Shown: positions 44,004 to 53,580 of the stretch, one piece after another
Layout of the letters: each line of letters starts with the position of its first letter
How positions within the stretch are numbered: position 1 is the first letter of the stretch
Source: an uncultured Lachnospiraceae bacterium
GTDB taxonomy: Bacteria; Bacillota; Clostridia; Lachnospirales; Lachnospiraceae
Assembly: GCA_910587955.1 (NCBI GenBank)
Contig: CAJUNN010000010.1
Coordinates: 7,721 to 71,720, forward strand
Reading direction: 5' to 3'
DNA: 64,000 nucleotides
Program-made: the position numbers and the translations under genes
Notes under the pieces: generated by a model
What the model was told of the DNA's origin: nothing
Seen by the model: the letters and a program-made list of their open reading frames with translations, nothing else
Database searches by the model: none

Positions 44004-45356
44004 CTAGATTTCTCCGTTTGCCTGCATGTCCTTTAAGAACTTCACCAGCTGAACGGCCTCGTTGGGAGCCACGATCACTTCCCAGCCGGGGAGCTTCGCT
44101 TCAATATCGCCCTTCAGAACGGCTACCTTTCCGGGGATAATCAGCTTTCTGGATTTCACCTTCGGCTCCACATTCTCAATGATGAACTTAGACACGGAGG
44201 TGGAGGAAAGCTTGCCGGCCGCCCATGCGGTCAGTACGGAAAGTCCGCCTGCGTCGCTGATGATCAGGTTGCAGGGAACGCCGGAACGCTCCAGCTCGCC
44301 GGATACCACGAAATAAGTAAGGGCAAAGTCTACGGTGGTCAGGCATACGGAGTTCTCGTCTCCGCCGTTCAGGGCGTAGATGCCCGGCTCTACCTTCATG
44401 GGTTTCTGCGGATCGGTAAATACATTCTGGCGCAGGCCGTAAAGCGGGAGTGCCTGTGCATAATTCATGCTCTCCATCACAATAATGGAACCGTATTTTA
44501 CAGTAAACAGGGAAGCCAGAGCCGCCTGCATAGCTGCATCATTGGGAGCCAGCTTGCCCACATTCACGATAGCCGGATACCCGAAAGTACGATCCGTATT
44601 CTTCAGGGCCGCACGGCGGATCTGAACTGCAGTTGCGAAGGCATCCTTAACAGATGCTGTCCCTACGTTCAGCACCAGGTTCTTGTTGCCCAGCTTCTCA
44701 ATCGCTGCAACGGTATCATAGAGCTCATTGATATCCGCACCGCGAACACCCAGAACTACACCGGCCTCTGCTGCCAGCTTGCTCATAGCCTCATAATTGG
44801 AAGCATCCGCACCGTCCAGTACCGGTTTGCTGTCCTTGCATACATCCAGGGCTGCCTTTGCCGCATCTACGTTGGTGCAGCCGAGAACCAGGGTCTTGCC
44901 GCTGCCTGCCGCTGCTTTCACAAACTCTGCGTACCCCTCCGGCGTGCAGTCGCCGCAGTAATCCAGATACAGCATCTCCACGTGCATGCGCTCGCCGATA
45001 CGGTCGTAATCTACAAGCTTTGCCGCCTCAAACTTGGCTTCCATATTTTCCTCACAGCAGGAAACGGAAACCGCATAGCGGGGCTTGCTCACGAAAGTCT
45101 TCTCATGACGGAAAAGAACAGTCTCACCGCCCAGCGTATATTCCCCGTCGCCGGTTCCCACTTTGATCGTCTTCATGGGCGGAGCTGTTGCCTCAGAAAG
45201 GGTTGCCAGCGCATCCTCGGACATATGGGGACACTTGCTGATATCTACGGCACCCTGGGCCACCTTCATGGAAAACGCCATACAGGTGGGGCTGCCGCAC
45301 TCTTTACAGTTTGTCTTCGGTGTTAATTTAAAAATATCTAAGCCTTTCAATGCCAT
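44004..45356 (-). CDS. acsC: Corrinoid iron-sulfur protein large subunit AcsC
   Basis: 450 residues. The N-terminal domain carries the [4Fe-4S] motif C17, C20, C25, C42. A TIM-barrel middle part follows and then the C-terminal corrinoid-binding domain (about 320-450), which holds the cobamide with its lower axial ligand displaced. It receives methyl from AcsE and gives it to acetyl-CoA synthase. It lies 24 bases after acsD. Confidence 0.95.
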   Translation of the reverse strand: MALKGLDIFKLTPKTNCKECGSPTCMAFSMKVAQGAVDISKCPHMSEDALATLSEATAPPMKTIKVGTGDGEYTLGGETVLFRHEKTFVSKPRYAVSVSCCEENMEAKFEAAKLVDYDRIGERMHVEMLYLDYCGDCTPEGYAEFVKAAAGSGKTLVLGCTNVDAAKAALDVCKDSKPVLDGADASNYEAMSKLAAEAGVVLGVRGADINELYDTVAAIEKLGNKNLVLNVGTASVKDAFATAVQIRRAALKNTDRTFGYPAIVNVGKLAPNDAAMQAALASLFTVKYGSIIVMESMNYAQALPLYGLRQNVFTDPQKPMKVEPGIYALNGGDENSVCLTTVDFALTYFVVSGELERSGVPCNLIISDAGGLSVLTAWAAGKLSSTSVSKFIIENVEPKVKSRKLIIPGKVAVLKGDIEAKLPGWEVIVAPNEAVQLVKFLKDMQANGEI

Positions 45357-45380
45357 GGTAATTTCTCCTCCTTCCCTCGA

Positions 45381-46322
45381 TTAAACCAGTTCTTTGATTA
45401 ATTTCGAAATCGTCGCAACCGATGTGGGATGTTTCAAAATTACCGCATTGGATCCAGACGCCAGTACTGCTGCAGCCGTTTCTACTTCCATATCAATTCC
45501 GCGCTCTTCCTGGTCTCCCCATTCCGGCATATCCGCCTCGGAAGCCATTGCCTCTTTTACGCCCCATGCTTCTTCCGCTACCGGAGTAATAATGGGCATC
45601 TGAAGCTGTGCATCGTTCTGGGACAAAGCCGCAGCTTTGATACGATCCATGGTAGATACCACATACTCGAAACCGTAACCGGCCGCTGCGGAACCTACGT
45701 TCATCACAACATTCCCCTGATCTACGCCCAGCTGTCCGATCAGCACGTTCAGCTGCTTGGCAAGGTTGATATCCACCGCAGACTCGGCGCCAACCTTCTG
45801 ATTATAAGCAAGTCCGGCCGCTGCCGCAACGCCTTTGTAATTCTCTTCTCTTGCGGACAGAATTAATACGTTCTTTCCCTGAAGAGCCTCTGCTACTTTC
45901 GCAAAGAGTTCTGCGTCCTTCTCCACGTTCTTGCAGCCCTCGATTACCAGAGGAGCCGTAATGGCATCGCCTACTTCCTTTGCAATGGCTACACAGTCTT
46001 CCACAGGCTTATTCTCACCGTTGGGATCTGCTCCCTCAAAGCGCAGCACCACAAAATCTGCTCCCGGCATCTCTTCCGCTTTCTTTGCAATCTCTGCAAA
46101 GCTTTCGGCACCTGCATAATAGTCTTTGATTCCGGCCACTTCGTTTTCCAGGCCCATGTCCGTAATCATAACTCCAATCTTGGGTGCGTTCTCGATGGGC
46201 GCATCAAATGTATAGAAGGGCAATACATTCTCTCCGCCAAGCTTTACTGCCTTGTCGCCTGTACCGATTTCAACAGTACGGATGGCAGCGTTAAACTTTC
46301 CTGATTTTCCATTAAACGGCAT
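45381..46322 (-). CDS. acsD: Corrinoid iron-sulfur protein small subunit AcsD
   Basis: 313 residues, TIM barrel, with PKIGVMITDMG in the N-terminal part and NVGSAAAGYGFEYVVS in the middle. It pairs with AcsC and helps cap the corrinoid. AAGGAGGTAAC precedes the start. A 15-bp hairpin separates it from acsB. Confidence 0.95.
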   Translation of the reverse strand: MPFNGKSGKFNAAIRTVEIGTGDKAVKLGGENVLPFYTFDAPIENAPKIGVMITDMGLENEVAGIKDYYAGAESFAEIAKKAEEMPGADFVVLRFEGADPNGENKPVEDCVAIAKEVGDAITAPLVIEGCKNVEKDAELFAKVAEALQGKNVLILSAREENYKGVAAAAGLAYNQKVGAESAVDINLAKQLNVLIGQLGVDQGNVVMNVGSAAAGYGFEYVVSTMDRIKAAALSQNDAQLQMPIITPVAEEAWGVKEAMASEADMPEWGDQEERGIDMEVETAAAVLASGSNAVILKHPTSVATISKLIKELV

Positions 46323-46351
46323 TTCTTAGTTACCTCCTTTATCTTTTACAC

Positions 46352-46390
46352 GGCTTTCAGCATAGGATGCACACACCTATGCTGAAAGCC
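46352..46390 (-). other. Perfect 15-bp intercistronic hairpin between acsB and acsD
   Basis: GGCTTTCAGCATAGG (46352-46366), 9-base loop, exact complement (46376-46390). No T-run follows on the minus strand, so it is unlikely to be a full terminator. It could be an mRNA processing or stabilising site, or give partial read-through. Confidence 0.7.
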
Positions 46391-46411
46391 AAAATACTTA
46401 CCTGTATTATA

Positions 46412-48550
46412 CTACATCATCGGGTCCATGCCAAGTGCCGGATGACCTTTTTCTGTAAGGAATTCCAGCAAGGTTTCCGGATCCTCCGCAATGGTTTCGT
46501 CACCAATCATATCGGTGAAGTTCTCAATGCCGTACAGCTCTTTTGCAGACTCGTTCAGACGCTCTGCAACTGTCTCTTTCAGTTCCTTGGGCATCCATAC
46601 GATTCTCTCAATGCCGCCCTCTGCTTTCATAAATTTCTTGGAAGCAATAAAGTGTTTGCCGTGTCCCATGAATCCCGGGGTCTGCACACCGCCGCCTGTC
46701 ATGGAAGCCAGCTCCGGGAAGGTCATTCCAAGAGGAGTCATTCCCGCGTACTCCCGGTTAGCAATGATAACGCCATTGGAGAAAGGCTCGATACCGCAGA
46801 TACACTCAAAGCATCCGCAGGAAGTCATGGGGTTCTCCATAATGGAGTACAGGGATACATTTTCCAAAGCTCCCTGGGAGTAGAGCTTCACTGCCTCGTT
46901 AACATCCTCGTACTCTCCGGTGCGTTCGTCGATGATCCGCTCCTTGGTAATCACCTGGCAGGGCCCCTGGGGATCCAGCTCGTTGGTAGCCTTGGCATCC
47001 AGCCATGACACGGCGCCGCACAGTCCCAGACGCTCCGGCGTTACCACGCACACATGGGACGGGGAGAATGCCTGGCAGAGGATACAGCTGTAATATACCT
47101 CTACAGACTCATCCGTCAAGGTGCGGAGCCTGTCATCACGCTTGTCAAAGGACGGAACCGCAAGGCTGTGGCGCAGATCTGTACACTTCTCCGGATCCGT
47201 AATTACCTTCACCTGGCACTTGTCAACTACGGCGTCAAATTCATTCTTAATCTTCGCGTAAAGAACCTCACCGATATGCTTTGCGCGGAAGCCTGCCTCA
47301 AAAGCAGCCTTGCCCACACGCACACGGATCATATCCCGCTGTCCGGTGTGCATCACACCCTCGATGCAGTTTAAGTAGCTGTGGAACTTACGCTCAAATA
47401 CCGGCTCAAAGTCGGACTGCATATTCTTTCCTGCAACCTCTACAATGTACGCAATGCTATGCTTGGTTCCCACCTCAAACTCATCCAGATCCGGTCCGAT
47501 AAGCTCGATCTTGTGATCCTCTACCTCGGAAAGCTCCTTCGTCTGTACCAGCTCGAAGCAGTCTACCCGGGAGCCGTCGAACTCTACCTGCATATCGCCC
47601 CGGCGGATAATTTCGCCCTCGAAAGCAGAAGCAAAAGCAACCGGAATGTCAATATTGGTAACTTTAATCTTTACATCCCTTGCCTCAATGGAAGTGGGAT
47701 TGAATTTCTCCGTGTCTCCCTGAAGAATCAGGCTCTTGGGAACATTCATGCCCTTTAAGCTCTCCAGATCATTGGAGATAACCGGGAATCCGAAAGCGAT
47801 GGCGCCTGCGCCGCAGCCTACGGTCAGATCGTCTACCGGAGCAAAGGCGTTTACAAAAGCAAACACACGCTCAAAAGTGTACTTCATCAGGTTCGGCAGA
47901 TCACCCGGCGTAATATTGCCGAAGATGAGGGCTGCGCGAAGGGCGATGGAAACTACATGGGCTGCAGAGGTGATGTCCTTTCCCATCAGGGTCACACGTA
48001 CATTGAATCCGGTGTTGTAGCCGGCCTCAATCAGCTGATCGCAAATGCCGCCCACACAAGTCACAAAATTACCCTGTGCCTGATAGCTCTTTACCAGGGC
48101 AACCGCTTCCTCCACAGAGGGAGCCGCGTTGATCAGAACCGGTACGCCCGGAATGTCTCCTGTTACCAGGGGAACGCCCAGCTCACGGATCATAGCATCC
48201 GTAAAGTGTCCCACATAGGGCTCTTCGTAGGGCTGTGCGCCGTCCATATATTTCATGGTCTCGATCATCTCCGCGGCCAGGGCGGTGGCGATTCCGGACT
48301 GGAATACGTTGTGCAAACGCTCCTTGCGGGTCATCATCTCTTTGATTCTGCCTTCCAGGGCTGCCTTCACCTCTCCTAAGGTGGTCAGCTTCTCTCCTGT
48401 CACTGCATAGTAGCAGGGCAGGGAATATGCAGTACTGGGCAGGGATACTGCCGCATCCGCACCGTATTTCTCCAGCGCGGCAGATACGGATTTCTCCGCC
48501 CACGCATACATTTCATTTGAACCGCTGAATACTCTGTCAAATAATGTCAC
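46412..48550 (-). CDS. acsB: Acetyl-CoA synthase (CO-methylating), operon copy
   Basis: 712 residues with the A-cluster ligands CILCQAFSPSHVC, RLGLC and SCGCFECI. Function as for the other copy. It lies 26 bases after the second cooC and within the main operon, next to CO dehydrogenase, so it is the likely main bound partner. The N-terminal third differs clearly from the downstream copy (for example MTLFDRVFSGSNEM against MSVLTDLIYGGSNA). Confidence 0.95.
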   Translation of the reverse strand: MTLFDRVFSGSNEMYAWAEKSVSAALEKYGADAAVSLPSTAYSLPCYYAVTGEKLTTLGEVKAALEGRIKEMMTRKERLHNVFQSGIATALAAEMIETMKYMDGAQPYEEPYVGHFTDAMIRELGVPLVTGDIPGVPVLINAAPSVEEAVALVKSYQAQGNFVTCVGGICDQLIEAGYNTGFNVRVTLMGKDITSAAHVVSIALRAALIFGNITPGDLPNLMKYTFERVFAFVNAFAPVDDLTVGCGAGAIAFGFPVISNDLESLKGMNVPKSLILQGDTEKFNPTSIEARDVKIKVTNIDIPVAFASAFEGEIIRRGDMQVEFDGSRVDCFELVQTKELSEVEDHKIELIGPDLDEFEVGTKHSIAYIVEVAGKNMQSDFEPVFERKFHSYLNCIEGVMHTGQRDMIRVRVGKAAFEAGFRAKHIGEVLYAKIKNEFDAVVDKCQVKVITDPEKCTDLRHSLAVPSFDKRDDRLRTLTDESVEVYYSCILCQAFSPSHVCVVTPERLGLCGAVSWLDAKATNELDPQGPCQVITKERIIDERTGEYEDVNEAVKLYSQGALENVSLYSIMENPMTSCGCFECICGIEPFSNGVIIANREYAGMTPLGMTFPELASMTGGGVQTPGFMGHGKHFIASKKFMKAEGGIERIVWMPKELKETVAERLNESAKELYGIENFTDMIGDETIAEDPETLLEFLTEKGHPALGMDPMM

Positions 48551-48576
48551 GGTCTATACCTCCATAATATTTTTAA

Positions 48577-49338
48577 TTATTTTTCTAACAATTCTTTGAT
48601 CTTTCGAATCTCATCCGTTGCCGTCCGGCTCACGTCGTAGGGAGCCTTCCCCTGCCGGTCCGCATCAATGACTTCCGCATTGTAATGGATAAAGCCCAGC
48701 AAATCCTCCGCCGGAATCTTCCCCCGTATGAAATCCTCATCCTCCGGCCCGCGTACCTTGTTGGCTACCACGCGCACCTTCTTCACACCCAGATCCAATG
48801 CCAGACGCTTGACGTTCTTGTAAGTCTGCACGCTTCGGGCTCCCGGCTCGATCACCGCAATGAACTGGTCCACGCCCTCGCAGGTGCCTCTTCCCAGGTG
48901 CTCAAGCCCGGCCTCCATATCCATAATCACCACGTCCTGGCTCCGCAGGCTTAAATAGTTCAGGATCCTTTTGAGCATCACATGCTCCGGGCAGACACAG
49001 CCGCCGCCGCCCGTCTCTACCGTACCCAGGGTCAAAAGCTTGACGCCGTTATAGGTCTTGCTATAGGTATCCGGAATATCGTCCACCTTTGGATTCAGGG
49101 TATAAAAGGTATTGTCCGCACCGGCACCGGTACGCTCTTCGATGAGTCTGCGCATTTTGGAAATGGGGACGATGGAATCCAGAACCTCCTCCGGGAATCC
49201 CAGAGCCAGGCCCAGATTCGCATCCGGATCCACGTCTGCAGCCAGCACCGTCTTCCCCTCTTTTGCGTAAAGCCTTGCAAGGGTTGCCGCAAACGTGGTC
49301 TTTCCCACGCCGCCCTTTCCAGTAATTGCAATCTTCAT
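48577..49338 (-). CDS. CooC/AcsF-type nickel-insertion ATPase, copy 1
   Basis: 253 residues from ATG 49338. Deviant Walker A GKGGVGKTT, the aspartate of ADVDPDANLG, and the CVC motif in GGGGCVCPEH that binds nickel at the dimer interface. It is placed between CO dehydrogenase and acetyl-CoA synthase, which suits maturation of the latter (AcsF role). The TTG at 49344 is an alternative start. Confidence 0.88.
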   Translation of the reverse strand: MKIAITGKGGVGKTTFAATLARLYAKEGKTVLAADVDPDANLGLALGFPEEVLDSIVPISKMRRLIEERTGAGADNTFYTLNPKVDDIPDTYSKTYNGVKLLTLGTVETGGGGCVCPEHVMLKRILNYLSLRSQDVVIMDMEAGLEHLGRGTCEGVDQFIAVIEPGARSVQTYKNVKRLALDLGVKKVRVVANKVRGPEDEDFIRGKIPAEDLLGFIHYNAEVIDADRQGKAPYDVSRTATDEIRKIKELLEK

Positions 49339-49406
49339 AAACAATGCACTCCTAAAAACTGCTTATAGTTATATTCAGCCGCGCCCGTTCACGGGCACTG
49401 CCGGCC

Positions 49407-51299
49407 TTAAATTCCTAAGGCTGCTCTCTTTTCCTCAATCCGGTCAATCATAGCGTCAACCAGCTTTTCGATATCTTTCTCTACGGTGTAGGATGCTTCT
49501 ACCCAATCCTTGATGCCGTGCTTCAAAAGGTTATCTACCTCTGTAGAACCGCATACATAGGGATCTACACCCAGGAAGGTGTCAATACCGGTGGCTACCA
49601 CGTAGTTTCCGATGGAAACGGCCTTCTCGGACATCCACTCGGGAGCACAGCCTACAACGGGAACCTGGGAAATGTTCCAGCCGGAATCCTTGGCGATATC
49701 GGCTGCCAGAATCATCATACGGCTGATATCCACGCAGGAACCCATATGCAATACAGGAGGAATGTCGGCAAGCTCGCAAACCCTCTTTAAGCCTGCGCCG
49801 CAAAGCTCCTTGGCTTCCTTGTTCATCAGACCTGCCTTTGCGGCTGCCTGTGCGGAACATCCGGAAGCAATGATAATAATATCATTTGCGATCAGTTTCT
49901 TCATCAGCTCAATATGGGCAACGTCCGGACGAATCTTCGGATTGTTGCAGCCTACCATAGCAACGGCGCCGCGGAGAACACCGGATTTCACACACTCAAC
50001 CAGGGGCTTGGTAGTTCCGGTCTCATCCACATAGGAGTTGGTAACCGTATCCAGCGTCTTCTTGATAGCCTCTACGGAATATCCAACGGTAGCCTTCTGC
50101 TTCATATCCGGGATATAAACCAGTTCCGGTTTCCGGTTCTTAAAGTTATCGATGGCCATCTTCACGATTGCCTTGGCATTCTCGCCTGCTGTCTCCGCTG
50201 TAAAGTGCATAAACTCGGAATCCGGCATCTGTGCAATCTTGGAGGTGGTAACAAATTTTGTATGGAAGCATTTGCTTAAAGGTCCCAAAGCCGGGAAAAT
50301 ACACTGTACATCTACTACAATGGCCTCACAAGCGCCTGTCAGTACGACATTTTCCTGCTGTAAGAAGTTTCCGGCCATAGGAATTCCGCGGCGCATGGCA
50401 ACCTCATTGGAAGTACAGCATACACCGGAGATGGTAATGCCCTTTGCACCTACGCTCTTGGCATAGGCGATCATCTCCGGATCGTCTGCGTACTCGCAGA
50501 TCATCTCGGAAAGTGAGGGGTCATGTCCGTGAACCACGATATTTACATTCTCTGCTACCATAACGCCCAGGTTCGCCTCGGTGTCAATGGGCTTCGGCGT
50601 TCCGAACAGCACATCTGAAAACTCTGTACCCATCATGGAGCCGCCCCATCCGTCGCAGAGGCCGGTACGCAGAGACTGGCGAATCAGCGCCTCCGGCTTA
50701 GAGGAACATCCCATATGAGTCATATGTAAAGAGCTTGCAACCTCGCGGTCGATCGCACGGGGGGCAATCTCTTCTCTCTCCCACAGTTCCTGGGTGTGCT
50801 TGGGCGCTCTCTTTAAGAAGCGCTGATGTCCGAAGGGCTTTCCATATTCCATAAGTCCTTCTACCGCTACCTCGTGAGCCAGATCATAGATATCTTTGCC
50901 CTCTGTCTCGATGCCCCACTCCTTGGCAATGCGGATCAGCTTCTCCGGATCTTTTACCTTATAGTTTCCGTCCGGCGCCGTGCAGTGCAGAGTGTGGCAG
51001 ATCTCACGGCCGTGGTCAGAGTGGGTTGCTGCTCCGCCTGCTGTGAACTTCAAGTAATTACGTCCAACGATTCCGTGCACATCACATCCGCAGATTCCTC
51101 TGGGCGCCTTCGGAGTAATACGGCACGGTCCCATGGAACAGATGCGGCAGCAGACACCCTGCTCGCCGAACTTACAGTGGGGAGTCTGGTTCTTCACACG
51201 AAGCTGCCAGGCATCCGCGCCCACCTTCGCTCCCGTTTCCAACAGCCTGGCTGTTGCGGCTTCAAATTCTTCCACCGTTGTCAATTTAAAGTCTCCCAT
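49407..51299 (-). CDS. acsA: Anaerobic CO dehydrogenase catalytic subunit CooS/AcsA
   Basis: 630 residues. The Cys-rich N-terminus (CKFGEQGVCCRICSMGPCRI) supplies the B and D clusters, and later Cys/His (for example GVCCTSNE, GCSAQAAAKAG) hold the Ni-Fe-S C cluster. It reduces CO2 to CO, which travels in a tunnel to acetyl-CoA synthase. It starts 19 bases after cooC copy 2. Confidence 0.96.
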   Translation of the reverse strand: MGDFKLTTVEEFEAATARLLETGAKVGADAWQLRVKNQTPHCKFGEQGVCCRICSMGPCRITPKAPRGICGCDVHGIVGRNYLKFTAGGAATHSDHGREICHTLHCTAPDGNYKVKDPEKLIRIAKEWGIETEGKDIYDLAHEVAVEGLMEYGKPFGHQRFLKRAPKHTQELWEREEIAPRAIDREVASSLHMTHMGCSSKPEALIRQSLRTGLCDGWGGSMMGTEFSDVLFGTPKPIDTEANLGVMVAENVNIVVHGHDPSLSEMICEYADDPEMIAYAKSVGAKGITISGVCCTSNEVAMRRGIPMAGNFLQQENVVLTGACEAIVVDVQCIFPALGPLSKCFHTKFVTTSKIAQMPDSEFMHFTAETAGENAKAIVKMAIDNFKNRKPELVYIPDMKQKATVGYSVEAIKKTLDTVTNSYVDETGTTKPLVECVKSGVLRGAVAMVGCNNPKIRPDVAHIELMKKLIANDIIIIASGCSAQAAAKAGLMNKEAKELCGAGLKRVCELADIPPVLHMGSCVDISRMMILAADIAKDSGWNISQVPVVGCAPEWMSEKAVSIGNYVVATGIDTFLGVDPYVCGSTEVDNLLKHGIKDWVEASYTVEKDIEKLVDAMIDRIEEKRAALGI

Positions 51300-51318
51300 T
51301 ACAAACCTCCTAAATTAT

Positions 51319-52092
51319 TTATGATAAATCTAAATTATCTATAATTTCATACAGTGCCCTTCGCACCGGAGAATCCTCCGGAAGCTTCACTGTGGGTACT
51401 CCGTCACAGTCAAATTCAAACACCTGCTCATCCTGAGGCACAACGCCCAGCAGGTTCAATCCTTGTTTTTCAATCTCTTCCCTGGTTCCGTCGTTCAGCA
51501 CGCCTCCCGGCGCACGGTTGACAATCAATCCCACTGTCTTCGGCTTCAGTCCGCATTCGGGAATCAGCTTTGCAATACGCCCTACCGCCTGCACACCCCT
51601 TCTGGAGCAGTCGCTGACCAGGATAATCGTATCTACCTTCGGCAAGATTCCGCGGCTGATATGTTCCATGCCCGCCTCGTTGTCCACCACCACATAACCG
51701 TAGTTCTGGGCGTACTTGGAAATCTGGGCAGTCAGAAGGCCGTTGACAAAACAATAGCAGCCCTTTCCCTGGGTGTGGCCCATGACAAGGAGATCGTAGT
51801 CGTCCTCCTCCACCAGTGCAGAGCTGAATTTCATTTCCGTATAGTCCTGCTTGGACATTCCCAAAGGAATGGGATTGGTGCCGGACACCTCTGCCTGGGC
51901 GATCTCTTCCCGTATCTCTCCCAGGGTGGTTTCCACTTCCACGCCAAGCACTTCGTTCAAATTCGAATTTGCATCCGCATCTACGGCCAGCACAGGACCT
52001 GTACTCTTTTTGCACAGATACTCAATGAGAAGTCCTGTTAGCGTTGTCTTTCCAACGCCGCCCTTGCCGGCTACCGCTATTGTGTGTGACAT
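51319..52092 (-). CDS. cooC: CooC-type nickel-insertion ATPase, copy 2
   Basis: 257 residues from ATG 52092 (AGGAGAG site). Walker A GKGGVGKTT, ADANSNLNEVLG, and the CxC nickel motif in GKGCYCFVNG. Located directly before CO dehydrogenase, which suits the CooC role of loading the C cluster. It differs clearly from copy 1. Confidence 0.9.
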   Translation of the reverse strand: MSHTIAVAGKGGVGKTTLTGLLIEYLCKKSTGPVLAVDADANSNLNEVLGVEVETTLGEIREEIAQAEVSGTNPIPLGMSKQDYTEMKFSSALVEEDDYDLLVMGHTQGKGCYCFVNGLLTAQISKYAQNYGYVVVDNEAGMEHISRGILPKVDTIILVSDCSRRGVQAVGRIAKLIPECGLKPKTVGLIVNRAPGGVLNDGTREEIEKQGLNLLGVVPQDEQVFEFDCDGVPTVKLPEDSPVRRALYEIIDNLDLS

Positions 52093-52117
52093 AATCACTC
52101 TCCTGATTTGAAATTTT

Positions 52118-52164
52118 GCATCCGCCCTTCCAGCACCCTTCCGGAGAAGAATTCCCGGGTGCTG
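52118..52164 (-). repeat. Degenerate copy of the 101-bp operon repeat, folding into a hairpin
   Basis: GCATCCGCCCTTCC at 52118-52131 matches the repeat unit upstream of the His-rich gene, and the following 30 bases (GAGAAGAATTCCC) are a weaker match to the unit's GAGAAGGATTTCC. Here CAGCACCC (52131-52138) pairs with GGGTGCTG (52157-52164). It lies in the metF-cooC spacer. Confidence 0.5.
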
Positions 52165-52202
52165 AAAGGCCGTCTGTTGTTTTTAAGTTTCGCTGCTTGT
52201 TT

Positions 52203-53120
52203 TTAAACCATAGTCTTGATGCCGGAGCGGTTCAGAATCTCCGTCACATCTTTCCACTTATTCAGGGCGTACAGATGGATTCCGTTTACGCCCAAGGCAC
52301 GGTATTTGTCAATCTGGCGGATGGTGTATTCGATTCCGGCTTCCTTAAAGGATGCTTTCTTCTCTTCCACCGCCGCGTCGAAGGGCTCTTTATCAAAGGG
52401 ATTCGGGAAAATCCAGTTTCTGGAGATAATTTCACACAGCTCCCGATCCATGACACAGGCGTTCCTGGAAAGAGCCATATTGATCGTAGCCGCCTGATCC
52501 AGAATCGGCATAATACCCACATCTACCGGCATGGTTACGCCTGCTGTGCGGATAGCATCCAGCCAGCGCTTGAACTGCTCCATATCCCAGCAAAGCTGAG
52601 TCATAATGTAATCTGCCCCGTTGTCCTGTTTCTGCTTCAGATAAGAAATGTCTGCATCCAGGCTGCGGCAGGCAATATGTCCCTCGGGAGAACCTGCTAC
52701 CGCAATCTCAAACCGATCGCCGAACTCCTCCCGCACAAATTTTACCAAGTCTGTGGCATAGCCGAAGTCTCCGCCTGTTCCGGTCCAGCCAAAGGGAAGA
52801 TCTCCCCGCAGAGCCAGCATATGATCTACGCCATTGTCCAGGTAGTCCTGCAGCTGCTCCTTAATACCGTCACGGGTATTGCCGATACAGGTAAAGTGGG
52901 TAACCGGAACGGTTCCCTCTGCCTGAATCATCTTGCAGACTTCCATGTTCTTTCCTACATTTGTTCCGCCCGCGCCGTAAGTACAGGAAATGTAATCCGG
53001 CTTAAACTCGCAGAGATGTGCAAGTGTTCCGGGAAGATTCTCCATTCCCTTATCGGTCTTCGGCGGGAAAACCTCGAAGGACAGCGCCATGCGCTCCTTC
53101 ATCACTTCTGACAATTTCAT
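52203..53120 (-). CDS. metF: Methylenetetrahydrofolate reductase MetF
   Basis: 305 residues from ATG 53120 (GGAGGTTGG site). TIM-barrel flavoprotein with SFEVFPPKTDKG at the start, CTYGAGGTN, and LALRGDLP. It reduces methylene-THF to methyl-THF, the last step of the methyl branch. A MetV partner is not encoded beside it, so the electron donor is unclear (NADH or ferredoxin through another protein). Confidence 0.94.
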   Translation of the reverse strand: MKLSEVMKERMALSFEVFPPKTDKGMENLPGTLAHLCEFKPDYISCTYGAGGTNVGKNMEVCKMIQAEGTVPVTHFTCIGNTRDGIKEQLQDYLDNGVDHMLALRGDLPFGWTGTGGDFGYATDLVKFVREEFGDRFEIAVAGSPEGHIACRSLDADISYLKQKQDNGADYIMTQLCWDMEQFKRWLDAIRTAGVTMPVDVGIMPILDQAATINMALSRNACVMDRELCEIISRNWIFPNPFDKEPFDAAVEEKKASFKEAGIEYTIRQIDKYRALGVNGIHLYALNKWKDVTEILNRSGIKTMV

Positions 53121-53223
53121 TTCAACCAACCTCCATCTGATTGTGCGTCTCCCCTTTCGGAAGCTCGCCAATTTATATCAATCTACATTGATATCGAAAT
53201 TGAAATGCTTTTCTCTGGTGTGC

Positions 53224-53418
53224 TTATTCCGTCGGGCAGGAGAGCTTTACTACCGAACCAGCCAGATCTACAAAGGAAATGCTGCCTTCCACCACGGTTT
53301 CCATACCCATAATGTCAATCAGGCGCACCTTGCTGCCTTCTACATATATTTTGCTTACGTTCTTCTGCACGACTTCTTCCGTATCTTTCACAGTCTGGTA
53401 TACTGTCGCCAAACACAT
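53224..53418 (-). CDS. cooT: CooT-type nickel-binding protein
   Basis: 64 residues beginning MCLATVYQ, with Cys2 as in CooT, and a compact beta fold (KIYVEGSKVRLIDIMG). CooT of Rhodospirillum binds nickel through the N-terminal Cys as a dimer and helps CO dehydrogenase. Placement among cooC and CO dehydrogenase genes supports the call. Followed 103 bases later by metF. Confidence 0.85.
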   Translation of the reverse strand: MCLATVYQTVKDTEEVVQKNVSKIYVEGSKVRLIDIMGMETVVEGSISFVDLAGSVVKLSCPTE

Positions 53419-53441
53419 AATATTGCACCTCTTATTTTATA

Positions 53442-53580
53442 GTTCCGCATCCGCCCTCCCGCGCCTCTTTAAGAGAAGGATTTCCGGCCGCTTCCGCGTC
53501 CGTAACTCCTTCTGGGCGCTCTCCGGGCTTCTGCTGATTTTAGTCCCGCATCCGCCCTTCCCAGGCTTCTGCTGATTTTA
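53442..53580 (-). repeat. One full and one shortened copy of the 101-bp repeat between the His-rich gene and cooT
   Basis: A complete unit at 53442-53542 (GTTCCGCATCCGCC to GCTGATTTTA) followed by a unit at 53543-53580 that keeps both ends but lacks the middle. Same orientation as the array upstream of the His-rich gene. Confidence 0.85.

Noticed and set aside
52093..52202. Cobalamin or other riboswitch in the acs operon spacers
   Set aside because: No conserved core of a known riboswitch class was recognised; only the degenerate repeat hairpin is visible.
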